Shown here piece by piece: positions 6,932 to 7,226 of a stretch of DNA of 7,226 nucleotides. The DNA is taken from contig JBJMWF010000175.1 in the NCBI GenBank assembly GCA_045810265.1, positions 1-7,226 on the forward strand. The letters are read 5' to 3'. Under the pieces are notes generated by a model. That model saw only the letters and a list, made by a program, of their open reading frames with translations, was not told where the DNA came from and searched no databases. The position numbers and the translations under genes were made by a program. The DNA comes from Scleromatobacter sp045810265 (GTDB lineage: Bacteria > Pseudomonadota > Gammaproteobacteria > Burkholderiales > Burkholderiaceae_C). Every line of letters starts with the position of its first letter. Position 1 is the stretch's first letter.

Positions 6932-7226
6932 TCACCACAGCCGAATGCGGTCGGCAGGTGCCTTCCACATCTTGTCACCCGGTTTGGTCTCGAACGCCTC
7001 GTGGAAGCCATCGCTGTTGATCGAGGCGCCGTCCGCGCGGAACTGCGGCGGCGAGTGCGGATTGGTCGTGACGAGATGGAGCATCGCCTCGTCGCGATCC
7101 TTTTCGCGCCAGGCCTGCGAAAAGCCGTAGTAGAAGCGCTGCTCGCCGGTCAGGCCGTCGATCACCGGCGACGGCTTTCCGCCGAGCGAGATCTTCCAGG
7201 CCTTGTAGGCGATCTGCAGGCCCGAC
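6932..7226 (-). CDS. Second M13-family metallopeptidase, C-terminal part only (5' end outside window)
   Basis: The last 97 residues of an M13 zinc peptidase; the frame is open through the window edge at 7226. The visible part begins within the DLSG segment just after the third zinc ligand (SGLQIAYKAWK), contains the conserved C-terminal His and Arg (NPHSPPQFRADG), and ends in KMWKAPADRIRLW. It aligns without gaps to the C-terminus of the complete M13 protein encoded next to it, with 74 of 97 residues identical by hand count, so the two are tandem paralogues. The zinc-binding HExxH, the signal peptide and the start are not in view, so activity and export are inferred from the neighbour. Its own terminator-like hairpin follows at 6890-6853. 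Confidence 0.9.
   Translation of the reverse strand, partial: SGLQIAYKAWKISLGGKPSPVIDGLTGEQRFYYGFSQAWREKDRDEAMLHLVTTNPHSPPQFRADGASINSDGFHEAFETKPGDKMWKAPADRIRLW

Overview
The window is GC-rich, gene-dense chromosomal DNA from a proteobacterium. The fused indolepyruvate ferredoxin oxidoreductase and the uridine-kinase-like P-loop protein fit a betaproteobacterium of the Burkholderiales best. A gammaproteobacterium such as a Xanthomonadales member, where tandem M13 peptidases also occur, cannot be excluded. This placement is inferred from gene content and codon bias, not from a marker gene.

Layout. Positions 1-2981 (+) hold the C-terminal five-sixths or so of a single-chain indolepyruvate:ferredoxin oxidoreductase, whose N-terminus lies outside the window. 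After a 169-base gap with a candidate sigma-70 promoter comes a small exported SGNH/GDSL hydrolase (3151-3831, +). Next is a 231-base gap between convergent genes, filled by a four-armed, nested inverted-repeat structure (3865-4048). The rest is on the minus strand. Read in the direction of transcription it starts with the C-terminal end of an M13 metallopeptidase (7226-6932) and a probable intrinsic terminator (6890-6853). A complete M13 metallopeptidase paralogue (6817-4730) follows, and then, 13 bases later, a P-loop nucleoside/nucleotide-kinase-family protein (4716-4063).

How the parts relate. The oxidoreductase is a cytoplasmic 2-oxoacid-oxidising enzyme of amino-acid breakdown. The SGNH hydrolase and both M13 peptidases carry or are expected to carry export signals, so they act in the periplasm or outside the cell. 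The kinase is cytoplasmic, and its only visible link to the peptidase is likely co-transcription. No phage, transposase, CRISPR, tRNA or rRNA was seen. No clearly new multi-gene system is present. The most unusual items are the four-arm repeat, whose arms can pair in two mutually exclusive ways, and the tandem M13 duplication.
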